From Fasciola hepatica (taxonomy: Eukaryota; Platyhelminthes; Trematoda; Plagiorchiida; Fasciolidae): a stretch of 64,000 nucleotides of DNA. Location: contig CANUEZ040000199.1 of NCBI GenBank assembly GCA_948099385.1, positions 3,048,001 through 3,112,000 of the forward strand. The letters run 5' to 3'. A program made the translations under genes and the position numbers. Below, piece after piece: positions 31,735 through 44,578 of the stretch. Below the pieces are notes generated by a model, which ran no database searches, was not told where the DNA came from, and saw only the letters and a program-made list of their open reading frames with translations. Position 1 is the first letter of the stretch, and every line of letters begins with the position of its first letter.

Positions 31735-34700
31735 ATGCTGTACTATATCGACCCGCCAAACCCCACAGGTTTCTTCCTTTGCTCCGATGTTTCCCCCTCC
31801 GTTGATGCCCAGTCTCTCTACCCCTCAGCAGTCCCTCTCACTACAACATTTAATCCAGCTTGGCTGGAAGCCACCCCATCTGAACCTCCACTAGCCCCAA
31901 CATCAACATATTCCCCTTTGACCATAACCTCCGCTCCTTCCAATCGCGATAGCCTGCCTCCTTCCAAATTACACCACCCCCCTGATGTGCCTATACCACC
32001 TCCCACAAATGGTATATCTCTAGCCTTATTCAACTCGCGTTCTATTCTTGACAAACTCCCACACCTTAAAAAACTTGTCCTTACAAATAATAACGACATT
32101 ATCCTAATAACGGAATCCTGGCTTTCAGAGAGCACTTCCAATGATCAAGTATCTTTGGTAGGGTACAGTCTTCTAAGGACCGATAGACCGAACCGGCGTG
32201 GTGGTGGGTGCCTAGCCTACGTCAAGGAAGTCTACACCACGACCCCTCTTTCACATACGGCACTCGATTCTATTCCCGATTCTCTCTGGTTCACTATGAA
32301 CCTCCAAACCACTGTTCTTCACATTGGCTGCGTTTATCGATCACCAAATTCCCCCAGTTCATTGTTTCCACTTCTCATTAGGTCTTTCGAATACCTCTCT
32401 TTGCTTCCTTCTGGAACCAAGCTTATTGCGGGTGACTTTAATCTCCCTCACATCTGTTGGCCCACCCTCTTGGATCCTCCCAATCTTATGGACCTGATCA
32501 CTAGCATTCATCTTGGCGGCTGGACACAACATGTTGTCGAATCTACCAGAAATGGGAACATACTAGATCTGATATTTACTCATAACATGCCTCTCATCGA
32601 CGTGACCGTAACACGAAATTTCCCCGGTAGTGACCACAAAATGGTTATCTGCCTTAGTGGCCCACCTAGTCCCGCACACCCCTCCAACAATACATTCCTA
32701 TGCAGAAATTGGGCCTTGCTAGTCACGCTTCTTCGGCAGAAAGACTGGGGTGATTATTTCCTCACCCAGGACCCTCAGCATGCTGCGGATATTTTCTACT
32801 CCTTCTTTTCCGGTTGTCTGGAAAAATTGTCCAATACTGCCCAGGCTGTACCTAAAAAGAGGTAGTCTGTCTCGCCACTCCATAAGAAGTACCATAAACT
32901 TCTCAAACAACTACATAATTCCAACGACTTTTCACTTTTTATTCGTCTAAACCGCCTCTCCACACTTATTCAACGACAAGATAATACGCGACTTCGTGAA
33001 CAAGAAGCTAAGGCTTTGAGTCATCCTAACAAGTCGCAACTTCTTTCTATGTTGCATAAGCCTAGAAACGCTGATGTTAAGGCCGACTTCCAACTTCTGA
33101 TTCTGGATAATAACTCATCTATCACCTCCCCACCTTGTATAGCCGAAGCCTTCAATGCATTCTTTGCTTCAGCCATGGCTCCAGCTACTGTCATTGCCCC
33201 GCCCCCATCTTCACAACTTACCGACTGTCCTTTCTACGATACCCTTTGATGCCAGGAGTATTTCCAAGCTACTATCCAATAGCAAACCCTCCCCTCGATT
33301 AGGCCCCGATGGCTTACCACCAATTGCACTCGTCAATGGTGGACCGGATCTCCTCCTGTTGTTGCTTAACCTTTTCACTCTTTCACTTAATGGTAGCACC
33401 GTACCTGCTAATTGGAAGCGCTTGGTAATCGTTCCCATTCATAAAAAAGGACCTTTACATGAGGTATCTAATTATCGCCCTATAAACCATACCCCCATCT
33501 TATCCAGAATAATGGAAAAATAGTTAAAGATAATATTATTAGCTATTTATTAAGCCTCAGTCTTATTGATCACAACCAACGTGGATTCCTGCGTTCACGG
33601 TCCTGCATGACTTGTCAGTACGATTTTCTGAATCTCGTCACCGACTCTGCTGAAAGTGGGAAATCTCTTGTGGTTCTTTATCTTGATTTATCCAAGGCAT
33701 TTGATCGTGTCCCTCACCCCCACCTTTTAAAAAAGCTACGGTCATTTGGGATTGTCGATCCACTTCTTTCTTGGTTCTAGTCTTACTTATCTCATCGTTC
33801 ACAGGTTGTCTTAATCAACGGGCACACCTCTAATCCTAAGCTTGTTACTAGCGGTGTGTTTCAGGGCAGTGTTTTGGGCCCCCTGCTTTTCCTCCTATAT
33901 ATAAATGATATGTTTCCGACAAAACTTAATGGCACGCCGCTTTTGTTCGCGGACGACATTAAGATAGTCTACACTTCTTCGCCTAGAAACCTCAGTACTA
34001 CTATCCCTAAAATCTCTGCTGATTTAGCCGCTCTTGATGACTGGTGCTCAACCTGGGCGATGAAATTCCGCTCCGACAAGCGTATTTTCCCTACTTACAA
34101 ATGCCAGGTTCCTCCTGGTTCTTTATGCATTGGCGGTTCACCCATCGACAGCCAGCCTTTAGTAAGAGACCTTGGCTTAAGTTATTCTTGCTCTTTCAAC
34201 TTCTCGGAACATGCTGTCCTCCAAACGGCGAAGGCTAAAAAGTGTCTTGGTCTTCTGTTCAGATCCTTTCAGCTTAGGCAGAGCATTCTCTACATGTACA
34301 AAGTACATGCCAGGCCCCTTCTCGAATATTGTCCCCTAATCTTCACTAGCATGAGAAAATCCGACAGGATTATTATCGAATGTATCCAAAGAAGATTCAC
34401 AAAACAGCTTACCGGTTGGTCGTCCAACTTAAACTACAGGGAACGATGCTTATCTCTCAAAATCGAACGACTATGGCTTCGTCGCATCAAGCTAAATTTG
34501 ATATTTCTGTATAAGCTATTGACTAAGCAGTCCTATTCCTCCAACCAGTTGTGCTTCTCCCCGGATACTGGATATTCACTCCGGAATAGACAGTATACTA
34601 TTACCACACCCTCCGCGAGGACTGTTCTACGCTCTAAGTTCTTTTTCTTCGCGTACTCCAGAATCTGGAATAAACTTCCCTTGCACATCAAATCTTCTCG

Positions 34701-34818
34701 GTCAAAGTATGCATTCGTGCATGCTATTGATAAATTCCTTACTGTCCCAACTGTTTCGCGCTTATTCAGCGTTCACGTAACCGAACGTCAAGCTTACGAG
34801 ATAGGCCTTGACCTTTGA
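31735..34818 (+). pseudogene. L3 ORF2 (endonuclease-reverse transcriptase), frameshifted
   Basis: Endonuclease, uninterrupted 31735-32863: ALFNSRSILDKLPHLKKL, ITESWLSE, RGGGCLAYV, IAGDFNLPH and the SDHKMV motif are all present, more complete than in L1. TAG at 32863-32865 after KKR. The reverse transcriptase follows in pieces at 33016-33249, 33250-33523, 33540-33780 (LDLSKAFDRV) and 33856-34818 (FADDIKIVY). The protein ends ERQAYEIGLDL, matching the C-terminal motif of L1, L4 and L5. At least four frameshifts or stops separate the pieces. Confidence 0.85.
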
Positions 34819-35427
34819 AAGTTTTAGCCACACTTAGGCGTTTCGATTTTAGTCTCACGTTTCATGGCCTCAATGTGCCTTTGGGATCCGCCGCACCGAT
34901 GAGCCCGTGCTTAACTTTTGCTCTTCTTTCCGTTAACCGTTGACCCTCAGCTGCGTCACTCTATCTCACTTTCCTTGCCATAGTCTTTTGCGTCCGACCG
35001 CTTTCGCATGACACGTCCGATGGTCGCACCCACGTATACATCAATATATATATATACCTTGGGTATGCTCCACTCACTAGTCCCCCTTCCTAACTAGATT
35101 GTGCCATTTTACAGCACAATTTGCATATATATAAATAAAACCGTTCCGTCCTTTAGCGATGGGTGCTCGCTCTCACTTAATTCCTGGCTCAGGCTAGAAC
35201 TCAGCCTTCCCATCCTGCATTTTTTGCGCCTTTCTCGTACACTGAAGCCTTGCCACACGGATACCCATTCCTTAGTAACTAGGCTTCACTTCTCTGCGCA
35301 TATGCTCATGGTAAGTTAAGACCTCATTCCAACCGGAATCCATATGCCCCTGCCGAATACCAGCACGTTTGCTCCCACATGAAAAATCCTCATTTTTACA
35401 CTCAGTGTTTTTCCCCCTTTTTACTGT
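31735..35427 (+). mobile_element. LINE 'L3', 5'-truncated, ORF2 and 3' UTR
   Basis: CR1/Jockey-like ORF2 with a complete endonuclease and reverse transcriptase in several frames, followed by about 600 bases of 3' UTR (34819-35427, no gene; an imperfect form of the hairpin region near 34937 and an AT repeat near 35045). No microsatellite tail was found before the right copy of the flanking repeat begins. Confidence 0.75.
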
Positions 35428-35429
35428 TT

Positions 35430-36870
35430 GCCGTCCTCGACGACAGCTGGTGAACCGACCAGACTGTTATCTTCCTATTTTCCCCATTATTCTTCCAGAC
35501 CATACCATCTACTATTGTTTTATTCCTGGTTCCCAAACGGACACCCTCTCCTCATCCACCGCCTACCTGATATCGCCCCAAATCTCTACTGTCACCCAAC
35601 TACCCTAGAAAGCTACCAGTCTCCGTCTAGGGATCCCTTATAGACCGGTCCACTAGCCAAACGATAACTAATTGTTCGGATAACAAAATGTTCATTTTCT
35701 TGCTTCCATATAAACGATAATCATAACCCACAGCTGGAACACTCTCCAGACTGCCGCACTCCTGATCTCTTCCAGATTGCATTGGTTACTTGGGTAGCCA
35801 TCGGTCGAATCGACGTTTATTCCGTATTACTGTAAGGACTGGACGATTTGACCAATGGTTTAAACCTATACTCTCGCCCGCTGACGTTACATGGGGCACC
35901 GTACACGGGTTAACAAAACCTCATGAAAGTCTCACCGGATCGCAGAGGTGATTCCTGACACCAACCATCAACACATCCACTCAACGTCTATTCCCAAATA
36001 ATCCAACCCAACAGTTCAGTTCTTCCCGCGTTGCAGTACGAAACCAGTGGCCGGAACCCAGCCTTCGCAGCTGTCAACTTCATCAAACCAGCCCTTTTTT
36101 ACCTGCTTCCCTCAACATTCTACCTGCCACCACCTGCAACCAAGGTCTTTAAGGAACAGAATACCAGCCATCTGCAGCCAACTTTAATTTGGTTAACAAT
36201 TTTCTATCACATACAAAAAAAACATTTTACACACTTCCAACTCCCGCCTAGCCGAACCATTGACGTTTGTCTCCACCAATACGTTTCATTGACGGCTTTT
36301 CTTTTCTTCAAAAGTCCGCCATATGTCCATACACCATTCATGCTCTTCAAAAGTTCACTGAAGTCCCTGCGAAGCTTTTCGCCTTAATTTGAATTTCCAT
36401 ACGACACTGTAATCACCTGCACAAAAGGTCCGTTTTATTATCACCTTCGACTCACTTGCCTTTATTTCACATGCTTCCTCCACAATTAGTTACCCAATGC
36501 TGGATCAGTGTCCAATATTCCGCTGATATCTCTGACTGCACTTTGAAAGCCCTACGCTTGCTTTACTTCTGACAATGTTCTTCGGCATCTCTTCCGCCCG
36601 GTTACTCGTTAGTGACCGTCCATTTGTCGCTCATATCAGCAATCCCACGACTGTTCAGCTATCCACACCGCCCTCCAGCGATTTCGAAACCGATTTGGAA
36701 TTCCCGCCTCAACCATTACCACTTTTGTTCACTGAAACACTACATGACTTTACTGGTGTATTTCGGTTGCTGTGTGATTTATAAATCTAGAATCTGTGAA
36801 TACCTCACATTGACATGTACTGCTGTATACTCTGATCTTGCCTTGTGCATGTGTATTGACCACGGTCAAG
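35430..36870 (+). repeat. 1.44-kb direct repeat, right copy
   Basis: Same sequence as 30290-31730 at a constant offset of 5140 bases. After 36870 it continues into an imperfect (TACTA)n run to about 36892, whereas the left copy continues into L3. The hairpins are at 35447-35462 and 35734-35749. Confidence 0.9.
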
Positions 36871-36892
36871 AAATATACTATACTATACTATA

Positions 36893-37566
36893 GATCTGCA
36901 CAGCATTCATCCCGATGGAGCTATGATATTCGCCAACGGCTTGATGATACCTGGGTGGATGCCACTTGGGCCCCCTGACTTGTGGCTGTTTAATTCCTGT
37001 AGGTACTTTCACAAGCGTTCCTCCGAGAGATTAAGCCCCTTTAATCGCCGACAGGATGTACCAGAGCCAGATCGACCCGTACCCCAATGTCTACACTATA
37101 TACGTTATCGAAGTATTTCCCCAGTGCGTCTGCTTTTCCCTGGTCATCAGCGACAATGCCGTGATCCCTAGTGGACCTACGGCGTTCCTTGTTGAGCCTT
37201 TCGACCGCACACAGCTGTAGAAATGTTTGGACTGTTGTCTCACGCACTGGGCCAATTTAAGCTCAAAATCCTGCTTCAAAGTTCCCAGGAGGCTCACAGT
37301 CTCATTTCTAAGCTTGCATAACGGTTCAAGTCTAGCCGGCTGCCGGGAGCTTTGTACTGTTTCCAGCTGCGGTTTTTACATTTGACAGCCTTGGTTATTG
37401 CCGCCCTCCGCCAGGGGGTTTGCTCTCCCCACTCCCTCGTTTCAAGGGTGCGAACTCTTCCTGTAGGGCAATCAGGGCTCCCTCTATGACCTGGCAGCGC
37501 TCCTCGACAGTAACCTTCTCTATTGTCAAATGGACAGTGGCACGAAACAGAAACAAGCCTGAACTG
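36893..37566 (-). pseudogene. LINE ORF2 fragment (segment between endonuclease and reverse transcriptase)
   Basis: Minus-strand pieces at 37584-37294 and 37297-37041 in different frames. KHFYSCVRSKGSTRN and DHGIVADDQGKADALGKYF match the linker that precedes the reverse transcriptase in CR1-like ORF2 proteins (the usual pattern is a FW/FYxYVR motif followed by a 'not yet released unit' NxEKAxxLNxxF-like segment). No catalytic motif is included. May belong to the same family as 3909-4463. Confidence 0.55.
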
Positions 37567-38820
37567 TGCGATCAAAAAACTCAAAAACGAGAACTGAATT
37601 GCGGCTTGCGAGAGATGAGGACGTGCGTCACGCAGGTTCAGAACAAGGGTATGTCAGAGCAGCGCGCTGGGCGCGAAAAAACAAACTTTGGTTCGTGAAA
37701 ACATACAGCGCATAAAACAAGTCAATAGTGTAAATAATTGCGTAATATTAAGGAAAACATGGAACTGTGGTGTTTTGGGGAGGGAATGTTCCACGACCGA
37801 TCGTTACACCGCCCATCAGATCCTCCCGAATTTTAGCAGAGTCAAAGTTTTAGAATAAGAGTGCTGATTCTTCCTACCTAACTAGACCCTGCTGTCAGTG
37901 TTCGTAACTAGTACCTCATCGTCAACGTTCCACTCACGATAGCACCTGATCCTGTGGCCACACCGGCGCGAAGTTGCTCTGCATCGTCCATAAGAAGGGC
38001 TGATCGATGGAGGGCGTGAAGGAGAAACATAGATGCTGTCCTCGGGAGAGCCTTAGTGCCTTGGCGGCGTGCGCTTGTGTGGATGTGAACGAGTGTGGCT
38101 GTGATTTGTAAGGTTACATCCTGGTATATGAGCATCTGGTAACAACCATCACTTACGGGAGATATCTTCCACAATGTCAGTGATACACTGGGAGCAATGA
38201 GCACTGCTGAGTGTTTCATGGAGGTCATGAAGAATAAACGTGTATCATGTGTGTGTATGTGTCAAGGTGTATGATAGTTCAACAATTCAGTGTGTCGTTA
38301 TTCCCCCCACGCATGGGTGGTTCCTTTGACCACCTCGAAGACGAATGAGGAATGGTCCACTGGGTTTCGGTGTCATCGGCTTCTCCCTCTTCACCCTGGA
38401 GGAGGCTGATACTGCGTACTTCGCGGATTGGCATTCCGTTGGTGGTCTCCCCCTTCACAGTTCCTATCATTTCGTCAGAGCTTTCGATGGCCTCCATAAC
38501 CAAGCCCAAAAACCTGGTAGTGAAACGAGCGTGTTCGTCTGCAATCATCACTGCTTCCCCAACCGTGAATGATTTTGCTTTGATCAGCCAATTCTGTCGA
38601 GCTTGCAGAGCCGGTACTGCCGAAGCCTTCGCCTCCAATAACCTTGGCAAGATAGTTTGCCTGATTCCATCCGTGTAGGTAGCTCCCACAAAGAACTACC
38701 GGCCCTTGGAAACCCTCGTTCCACCCTAGCGTCAATAAGTCGTTCCGGGTGCGCGCCAGATGGGTGGGGTCGCCGTTGGTTACTGGAAACAGTGGGCGGC
38801 TGTTCAGAAATCTCTCGACC
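37567..38820 (-). mobile_element. BEL1b: diverged relic related to BEL1, 3' end
   Basis: The 3' LTR (about 37567-37808, left end lost), polypurine-tract complement, a long 3' UTR and the C-terminus of integrase on the minus strand. It aligns with BEL1 throughout but is far more diverged than the BEL1 copies are from each other. It is cut at 38820 by the BEL2-like LTR. Confidence 0.8.
38279..38820 (-). pseudogene. BEL1b integrase C-terminus, frameshifted
   Basis: Two overlapping frames (38820-38475 and 38689-38279). ERFLNSRPLFPVTNGDPTHL and GSYLHGWNQANYLAKV correspond to the integrase C-terminal and DUF5641-type region of BEL1 (ERILNNRPLVPVMNGDPTHL there). The DDE core is absent, cut off by the BEL2-like relic. 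Confidence 0.8.
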
Positions 38821-39329
38821 TGTAAAGGAGCCCAGGGTGCCTCGTTCCACGCATTAGCATCCGTGTGACAAAAGACATTTTTCATTCGTATGAACTGTCC
38901 TCGCTGGAATTCCGATTGTTTGTTTTATTGCTCTAAATCTTTGTTTCAAAATGGACTCCCACAGTTGCCTCGAGCGTCATTGCTCAGCTTGAACTTCGTT
39001 ATGACTATACTCGGTAATCTCATCTTCTGTATCCAACCTTCTGCTGCAATTCAGCTGCGTTTGTTGATTTGTTGTTCAGTTTGGAGCTTAAGAGCCGAGA
39101 AGGAACACTATTGAGGTTTGATTATTGTAAAATCAATAAATTTGTTGAATGTAGTACCGTAGCTATTTGGAATCGACTTTGCTTTGGAGTGCGTCGAAAT
39201 TGGTTGCTACTCGTCGCACGAACGTTCCGGTGGCTTGAACTTACAGTACTCAATAACTTCGGCAACAGCTGAGACATGAAATTACGCGGCGATTCAGCAA
39301 ACCCTTCCGAATCAAATGAAAATACCCTG
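38821..39329 (+). mobile_element. BEL2-like relic: 5' LTR and start of gag
   Basis: LTR 38821-39245 (425 bases, TGTAAAGGAG to ACTTACA), clearly homologous to the 426-base BEL2 LTRs but with many differences. A leader and ATG at 39275 follow, with MKLRGDSANPSESNENTL matching the start of BEL2 Gag. The relic is interrupted at 39329 by BEL1 copy C/D and resumes at 62336. Confidence 0.88.
39325..39329. repeat. Target-site duplication CCCTG, left, of BEL1 copy C/D
   Basis: CCCTG next to the LTR start TGTAACGAACG; the second copy is at 62336-62340, 23 kb away. The BEL2-like gag sequence resumes across the pair. Confidence 0.9.
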
Positions 39330-39705
39330 TGTAACGAACGTTTGAGCAATGCGTAGCCAAATTCGCAACGGATCCCGAAATCAAAAGACGATCATCCGCG
39401 ATATTCTACGATAATATATTATTACATGAACAATGACATGAAAAATATACAAACCTCAATAATACGATCACAAGAACTCAACAACGAGAAACCGAATAGC
39501 AGCGTGTGAACAAACAGCACGTGCGTTACGCAGGTCCTGAACAAGGATGTGCCAAATTAGCGCTCTGGGCGCGAACAAACAACAATTGGTCCATAGAAAC
39601 AACCAGTTCGTAAAGACAAGTCAATAGTGTATGGAAATGAGTGATGTTGGGAAAAACACTGAATCGCGAGGGAAAAAGGGTGATTTTCCACGACCGGCTG
39701 GTACA
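39330..39705 (-). repeat. 3' LTR of BEL1 copy C/D
   Basis: 376 bases, plus-strand start TGTAACGAAC and end GGCTGGTACA, followed by the polypurine-tract complement CCGCCCACCAAAATCC. Confidence 0.92.
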
Positions 39706-39858
39706 CCGCCCACCAAAATCCTCCTACATCATTAGCGGAGTCAAAGGTTCGGTATAAAGGTACTGATTCTTCCTACCTGCCTAGGCTCTGCTGTCAGTGC
39801 GCGCGTCTTATGCTCGTCGTCGACGTTCTACTACTGGTCGCACCTAACCCATTGGCCC
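39706..39858 (-). other. BEL1 C 3' UTR, part adjoining the LTR
   Basis: Continues the element up to the LINE L4 insertion; the rest of the 3' UTR resumes at about 43108. From 39742 on it is matched by 56073-56186 with about six differences. Confidence 0.8.
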
Positions 39859-42800
39859 AGATATCCCAATTATTTTATGGAATTTATTCAATTTGTCTAT
39901 GCGCTTTAGTTGGTATCCTACACAGTGGAAAACGTCGGTTATTATTCCAATTCATAAGAAGGGAACACGAGAGGACCCGGCCAACTACCGGCCTGTGAAT
40001 CATACCCCAGTATTATCGAGGATTCTGGAAAGATTAATAAAACTTAAACTAACAGATCACTTCCTTAAAAACCACCTTATAAGTGAAGGTCAGCACGGTT
40101 TCCTAAAACATCGATCCTGTGCAACTTGTATGACTGACTTTCTGAACCTTATTACGATAGCTGCCAATGATGGTAAGGCAGTGATCTCAGTCTTTTTAGA
40201 CATGTCTAAGGCCTTCGACCGGGTGTTTCACATTCGTTTGTTGTCAAAGGCTAAGACATTCGGCATTTTTGACCCACTATATGCCTGGCTAGAATCGTAC
40301 TTGTCCTCGCGCAGTCAAGTGGTAAACGTTGACGGCACAACTTCCACACCCAGCCCTGTAACCAGCGGTGTGATCCAAGGTAGTGTACTGGGCCCGTTGT
40401 TGTTTCTCATGTACATAAATGATATATTTACCGTGGTTCGTCATTGAACTCCTTTTTTATTCGCTGATGATGTAAAGTTGTTGTACACCTTCGACCATAA
40501 TTCATTGAGTAATACTATAGCAAAAATATCTGAGGACCTGCGGATGCTCGATTCGTGGTGTACCGATTGTCTAATGAAGTTCTCGGCGGACAAAAGCTGC
40601 ATTATTACATACAAGTGTCATGTCCCTCCCGAAACGTTTAGTATAGGTGGTCACCTGATCCCCAACAAATCATCAGTACGCGACCTGGGCATATACCACT
40701 CCTGTTCGTTCAACTTCTCGGAGCAAACAGACACTCAAATTGCTAGGTCCCGCAGGTTAATAGGACTTGTCCACAAAACATTCCGTTTGCCTGAAAGTGA
40801 ACTCAGTGTCTATACAACACACGTTAGACCATTGCTAGAGTATAGTTCAATAGTTGGCTCCAACATGCGCCAGACTGATAGGATCGCCATCGAAAATGTC
40901 CAGCGCACCTTTACTAAACAAATAGTTGGATATTCGTCCAGTCTCAACTATAAACAACGCTGTGACCTGCTACACCTCGAACCCCTTTGGCTCCGACGGA
41001 TAAAGAACAACTTGTCTTTTTTCCACTCACTATTAAAATATAGATCCTGCAAAGCCTCTTCTGTGGTACGAGACCCATTGGGCCTAAGGTATTCGTTACG
41101 GCACAGCAGTCATTCGGTCACTGTGCCGTCCTCGAGAACCAGCCTACGGTCCAATTTCTTCATTGTTAAATATTCACAAATGTGGAATAAACTTCCACCA
41201 AATGTCCGTGCAATAAGCCACTTGCCGAGATTCAAAGAGGAATTAAACAAACGGCTTGATGTCCTGACACTCGTATCAAACAATGATCCATACACTTCGG
41301 AGGAGCGAGCGTACGAAGTTGGTTTGGGTTACCGACACGCGGGTCTGAGTCGGGGGCCACGAGACCTACGTATCACACGAGTCGCCGTAAATACCACTCA
41401 AGTTTCATTAATCTTTGGCGTAAAACCTTGTGTTTAGCAAAGTCGAACCATCCCCCAAGTAGTTCCAATTTCTAGATACTAGAGGTTTTTCTTAACTACT
41501 GACCGCTGATCCTCAGCTGGGAGCACCCCAGACTGCGTTTTTCTACTTTTACTTTTCCAGACAACCGCTGATGATGTCTTCCCTTCGATGGCTTGGCATA
41601 ATACCTGGCCCACATTTCCCGCTGGAAATTCGAAACCTGATCGTCATTTCGTCACTACCACACAGACCATGCTCTCCAGGACCCCTCGCAACCTGGTTGC
41701 AAGCTCCTGGATTATTCGATCTCTATGTGACAACGCCAATATCACTCAAGCAAAGCCCTCCGGTGCGAGCCGCGGTTAGATCCACCACTTTGGCCGACGC
41801 ACATCGGGCGTGCAGGACGTCTGCAACGATGTGCGGACGCAGATAGGATTGCGGATGGCACCTGTCAACAAAAACGGTTTTCAGGTTGGGCGTCCCGCGC
41901 ACGGTCAGCCCCACCCACCAGCACCGGTAGCAGCAAAAATTCATTCACCCGAAATGCTACATATATGGAACTATCTCACCCAGTTACCGCTTATTTTTCA
42001 TCGTACTTGTCTCCATCTTCGCAACCTTCACTTACCGCTTCTTACGCCCAGAAAAATCTACTTTCCCTAGCACATAATTATCGCGGGGTTAAAAGACCGT
42101 TTCCGTACTCGGCTTACCGTTCATTATCCTTTTTTTCCCGATGATTCTTGCCAAACTGCCCGCTTGTCCTATTAGCAAACTTAACCAATCCCCGAGATAA
42201 AACTCGCTTCTATTTTATAAGTTATCAATATATTTGCAAAAGTCACATTTATTGTTGCCATACACTTCCGTACCACAATGCCTGGTATTCTATCTTGGTA
42301 AATCCTCCCAGACAATTTTGATTCTTGCATCTCTCTGGTCTTTATTTTCGGCCTTTAGATAACGATAATCAAACGTAAATACTTACCTGCCATTTAAATA
42401 CTCATCTGTGCAAACCGTGTGTCTGCTAACATCATGGCTACGCATCACAAACTGATTTGTCGCCCAGTACCCACTTCTATTTTGGTGCATCACATTCCCC
42501 CCTCATGAACGTTAACAATGTGCGCAACGATTACATGCTAGCGTCCAGTCACTTCTTTTACCATCACCTAGGCAATCACTCTCTACAAATGAGTCCTTCA
42601 TTGGGTATTTAACGGACTCAGCCGATATTTGGTCGCTGACCGTTTCAAGGAAAATCTTCGAAAGATTTTGATTGTTCTTTGTCTGCAAATTCATTCCTCT
42701 CATCGTCTGATTTCCAATCCAAAGCCGTGCCATACTCCGCGGAGCGCAGTAGCTGGTTCATGTCTCCCTCGGAAACTTCTTTTTCCTCGAAGTGAACAAA

Positions 42801-43107
42801 ACTTTCGTCAATTCTGTTTGATTCTCTTGTTGCATAGCACTTCTTTTTGTACTGTTTCAGGAAGAGTCAGCTACCTTCGACCAGCTCGACCCTGACGTGA
42901 CCGGGTTGGCCACCCGACCTTGAGTTCAAATTTGCCGGGCGCCGCCACGGAGAGTGACTTAAATATTTTCTCCTGTACAATATTGAGTGAAAATACCTTA
43001 AACAACCTCTTGAAATTCGGACACTACGTCCAATTGTACCGTTTGATCTTGCGTTACAGCATGCCTCGGGTTATCCGAAATAAACCATTATCATTATCAT
43101 TATCATT
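39859..43107 (+). mobile_element. LINE 'L4', 5'-truncated, in the BEL1 C 3' UTR
   Basis: Starts abruptly within the reverse transcriptase and ends in an (ATTATC)n tail at about 43083-43107, preceded by ATCCGAAATAAACC. The split BEL1 3' UTR resumes after the tail. The 3' UTR is long (41438-43107, about 1.67 kb, no gene): it has the CTGGG...CCCAG hairpin at 41517-41531, and its last 800 bases are matched in reverse at 62468-63480, so it could hold two fused LINE ends. Confidence 0.8.
39860..41437 (+). pseudogene. L4 ORF2 C-terminal half, one nonsense codon
   Basis: From 39893 to 41437 a single frame encodes the reverse transcriptase palm and thumb: VIIPIHKKGTREDPANYRPV, HGFLKHRSCATCM, FLDMSKAFDRV, GVIQGSVLGPLLFLMYINDI, then TGA at 40445-40447 and FADDVKLLYTF with the catalytic FADD. 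The C-terminal motif SEERAYEVGLGY is at about 41300, followed by some 35 extra codons. The endonuclease and fingers are missing by 5' truncation. The remaining part needs only one base change to be open, so it is younger than L1 and L3. Confidence 0.88.
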
Positions 43108-44578
43108 ACATAGACGTGAGGCTAGTTTACATCTTCCACAAGACCAAATGACCGATGGCGGGCGTGAAGGGTCACATAGATGCTGTCCTCGTAAAGGGCC
43201 GTCCTGTTCTGAATGTATGTGCTTGAGTGTGTGTGTGTGTGTGTTCCGGGGTGTACAATGAAATCACAGGTATGACTACACATCAAAGGAGGACTTTCTG
43301 CAATGTCAACAAAAGGCCGTGTTGCAAGAAAACGAGTAAAATGTAGTATGTGTGTGTGACCTAAGCTCCGCTTCTTCCACATATGCAAGGGGCATTCAGT
43401 AACGTCAAAGAAAAGCAAACACCGAACACTGTTACATGTTTGATGGGGTTACGGGATGTAGAGTGCGTCGTGCATGTGTGTGTGTCGGGATGTACAATGG
43501 GATCGCATTCATCACCACATATCGGAAGGAACCTTCTGCAATGTCAACGAAAGACCGCGAGCACTGTAACGTGTTTGACGGAGACCGTGTGGTAAATATG
43601 GTGTTCCTTTATCCACCTCGATGACTAGTGTGAAAAGGTCTACTGGGCCTCAGGGTTATCAGCTCCTCCGCCTTCGCTCTCGAGTAGGTTAATACTGCGT
43701 ATGTCACGAATGAGCACTCCGTTAGCTGTCTTCACCTTCACCGTTCTTATCATTCCGTCAGTACTTTTGATGGTTTCCGTAACTACTCCCAAAGACCAAG
43801 TGCTGAAATGCGCGCGTTCGTCGGCGATCATAACCACGTCCCCAACTTTGAATGGTCTTGTTTTGGCCAGCCACTTTTGTCCAGTCTGCAAAGCCGGTAG
43901 GTACTCCCACAGCCATCGCATCCAGAAGACCTTGGCCAGATAGTTCGCTTGCTTCCATCCGTGGAGGTAGCTCCCGCGAAGGTTTATCGGCCCTTGAAAA
44001 CCCTCGTTCAACCTTAACGTCAATAAGTCGTTCGGGGTGAGCTCCAGGTGGGTGGGGTCACCGTTCATTACTGGAACCAGGGGGCGGTTGTTCAGTATTC
44101 TCTCCACCCCAGTCATGACGGTTTCAGCATCTCGTCGTCGGGCGGCTGCTGCTCCATGATTGACAGCAATATCCGTCTGGCGGACTGGATCATGCGTTCC
44201 CATACGCCGCCTCGGTGGCTGGCCTGTGGGGGGTTGAAATGCCATCGTATGCCGTAGGCCGCGGTTCGATCCTACAGTTCGTCCCTGTTTATGTTCTTGT
44301 GCCAACGCTGCAATTCCTTGTGAGCGCCCACAAAGTTCGATCCATTATCTGAGTTTATACCGGCCGGTACGCCTCTTTGGTTGATAAATATCTGCAGGGC
44401 CCATAGAAATGAATCGGTCGTCATCGAATGTGCGACTTCTAGGTGTACCGCACGTGACTTCATGCACGTCATGATGCATCCATATCGCTTTTCTAATCTT
44501 TTCCCGAACTCGATCCATAAGGGCCCGAAATAGTCCAACCCGGTGTTGCTGAACGGCCGCCAGCCAGTAGTCACCCTG
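43108..44578 (-). pseudogene. BEL1 C integrase/C-terminal domain and 3' UTR (left copy of duplication)
   Basis: 3' UTR 43108-43639 (with a GT repeat near 43228), then on the minus strand 43640-44305 and 44272-44573: the integrase core (TGLDYFGPLWIEFGKRLEKR, NSDNGSNFVGAHKEL) and DUF5641-type end (GSYLHGWKQANYLAKVFW). A TAG near 44272 and a frameshift near 44128 break it. Interrupted at 44578 by BEL2; continues at 51039. Confidence 0.85.
44574..44578. repeat. Target-site duplication CCCTG, left, of BEL2
   Basis: CCCTG before TGTAAAGTCC; second copy at 51039-51043. Without BEL2 and one CCCTG the flanks match the uninterrupted copy at 57650-57660. Confidence 0.94.
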
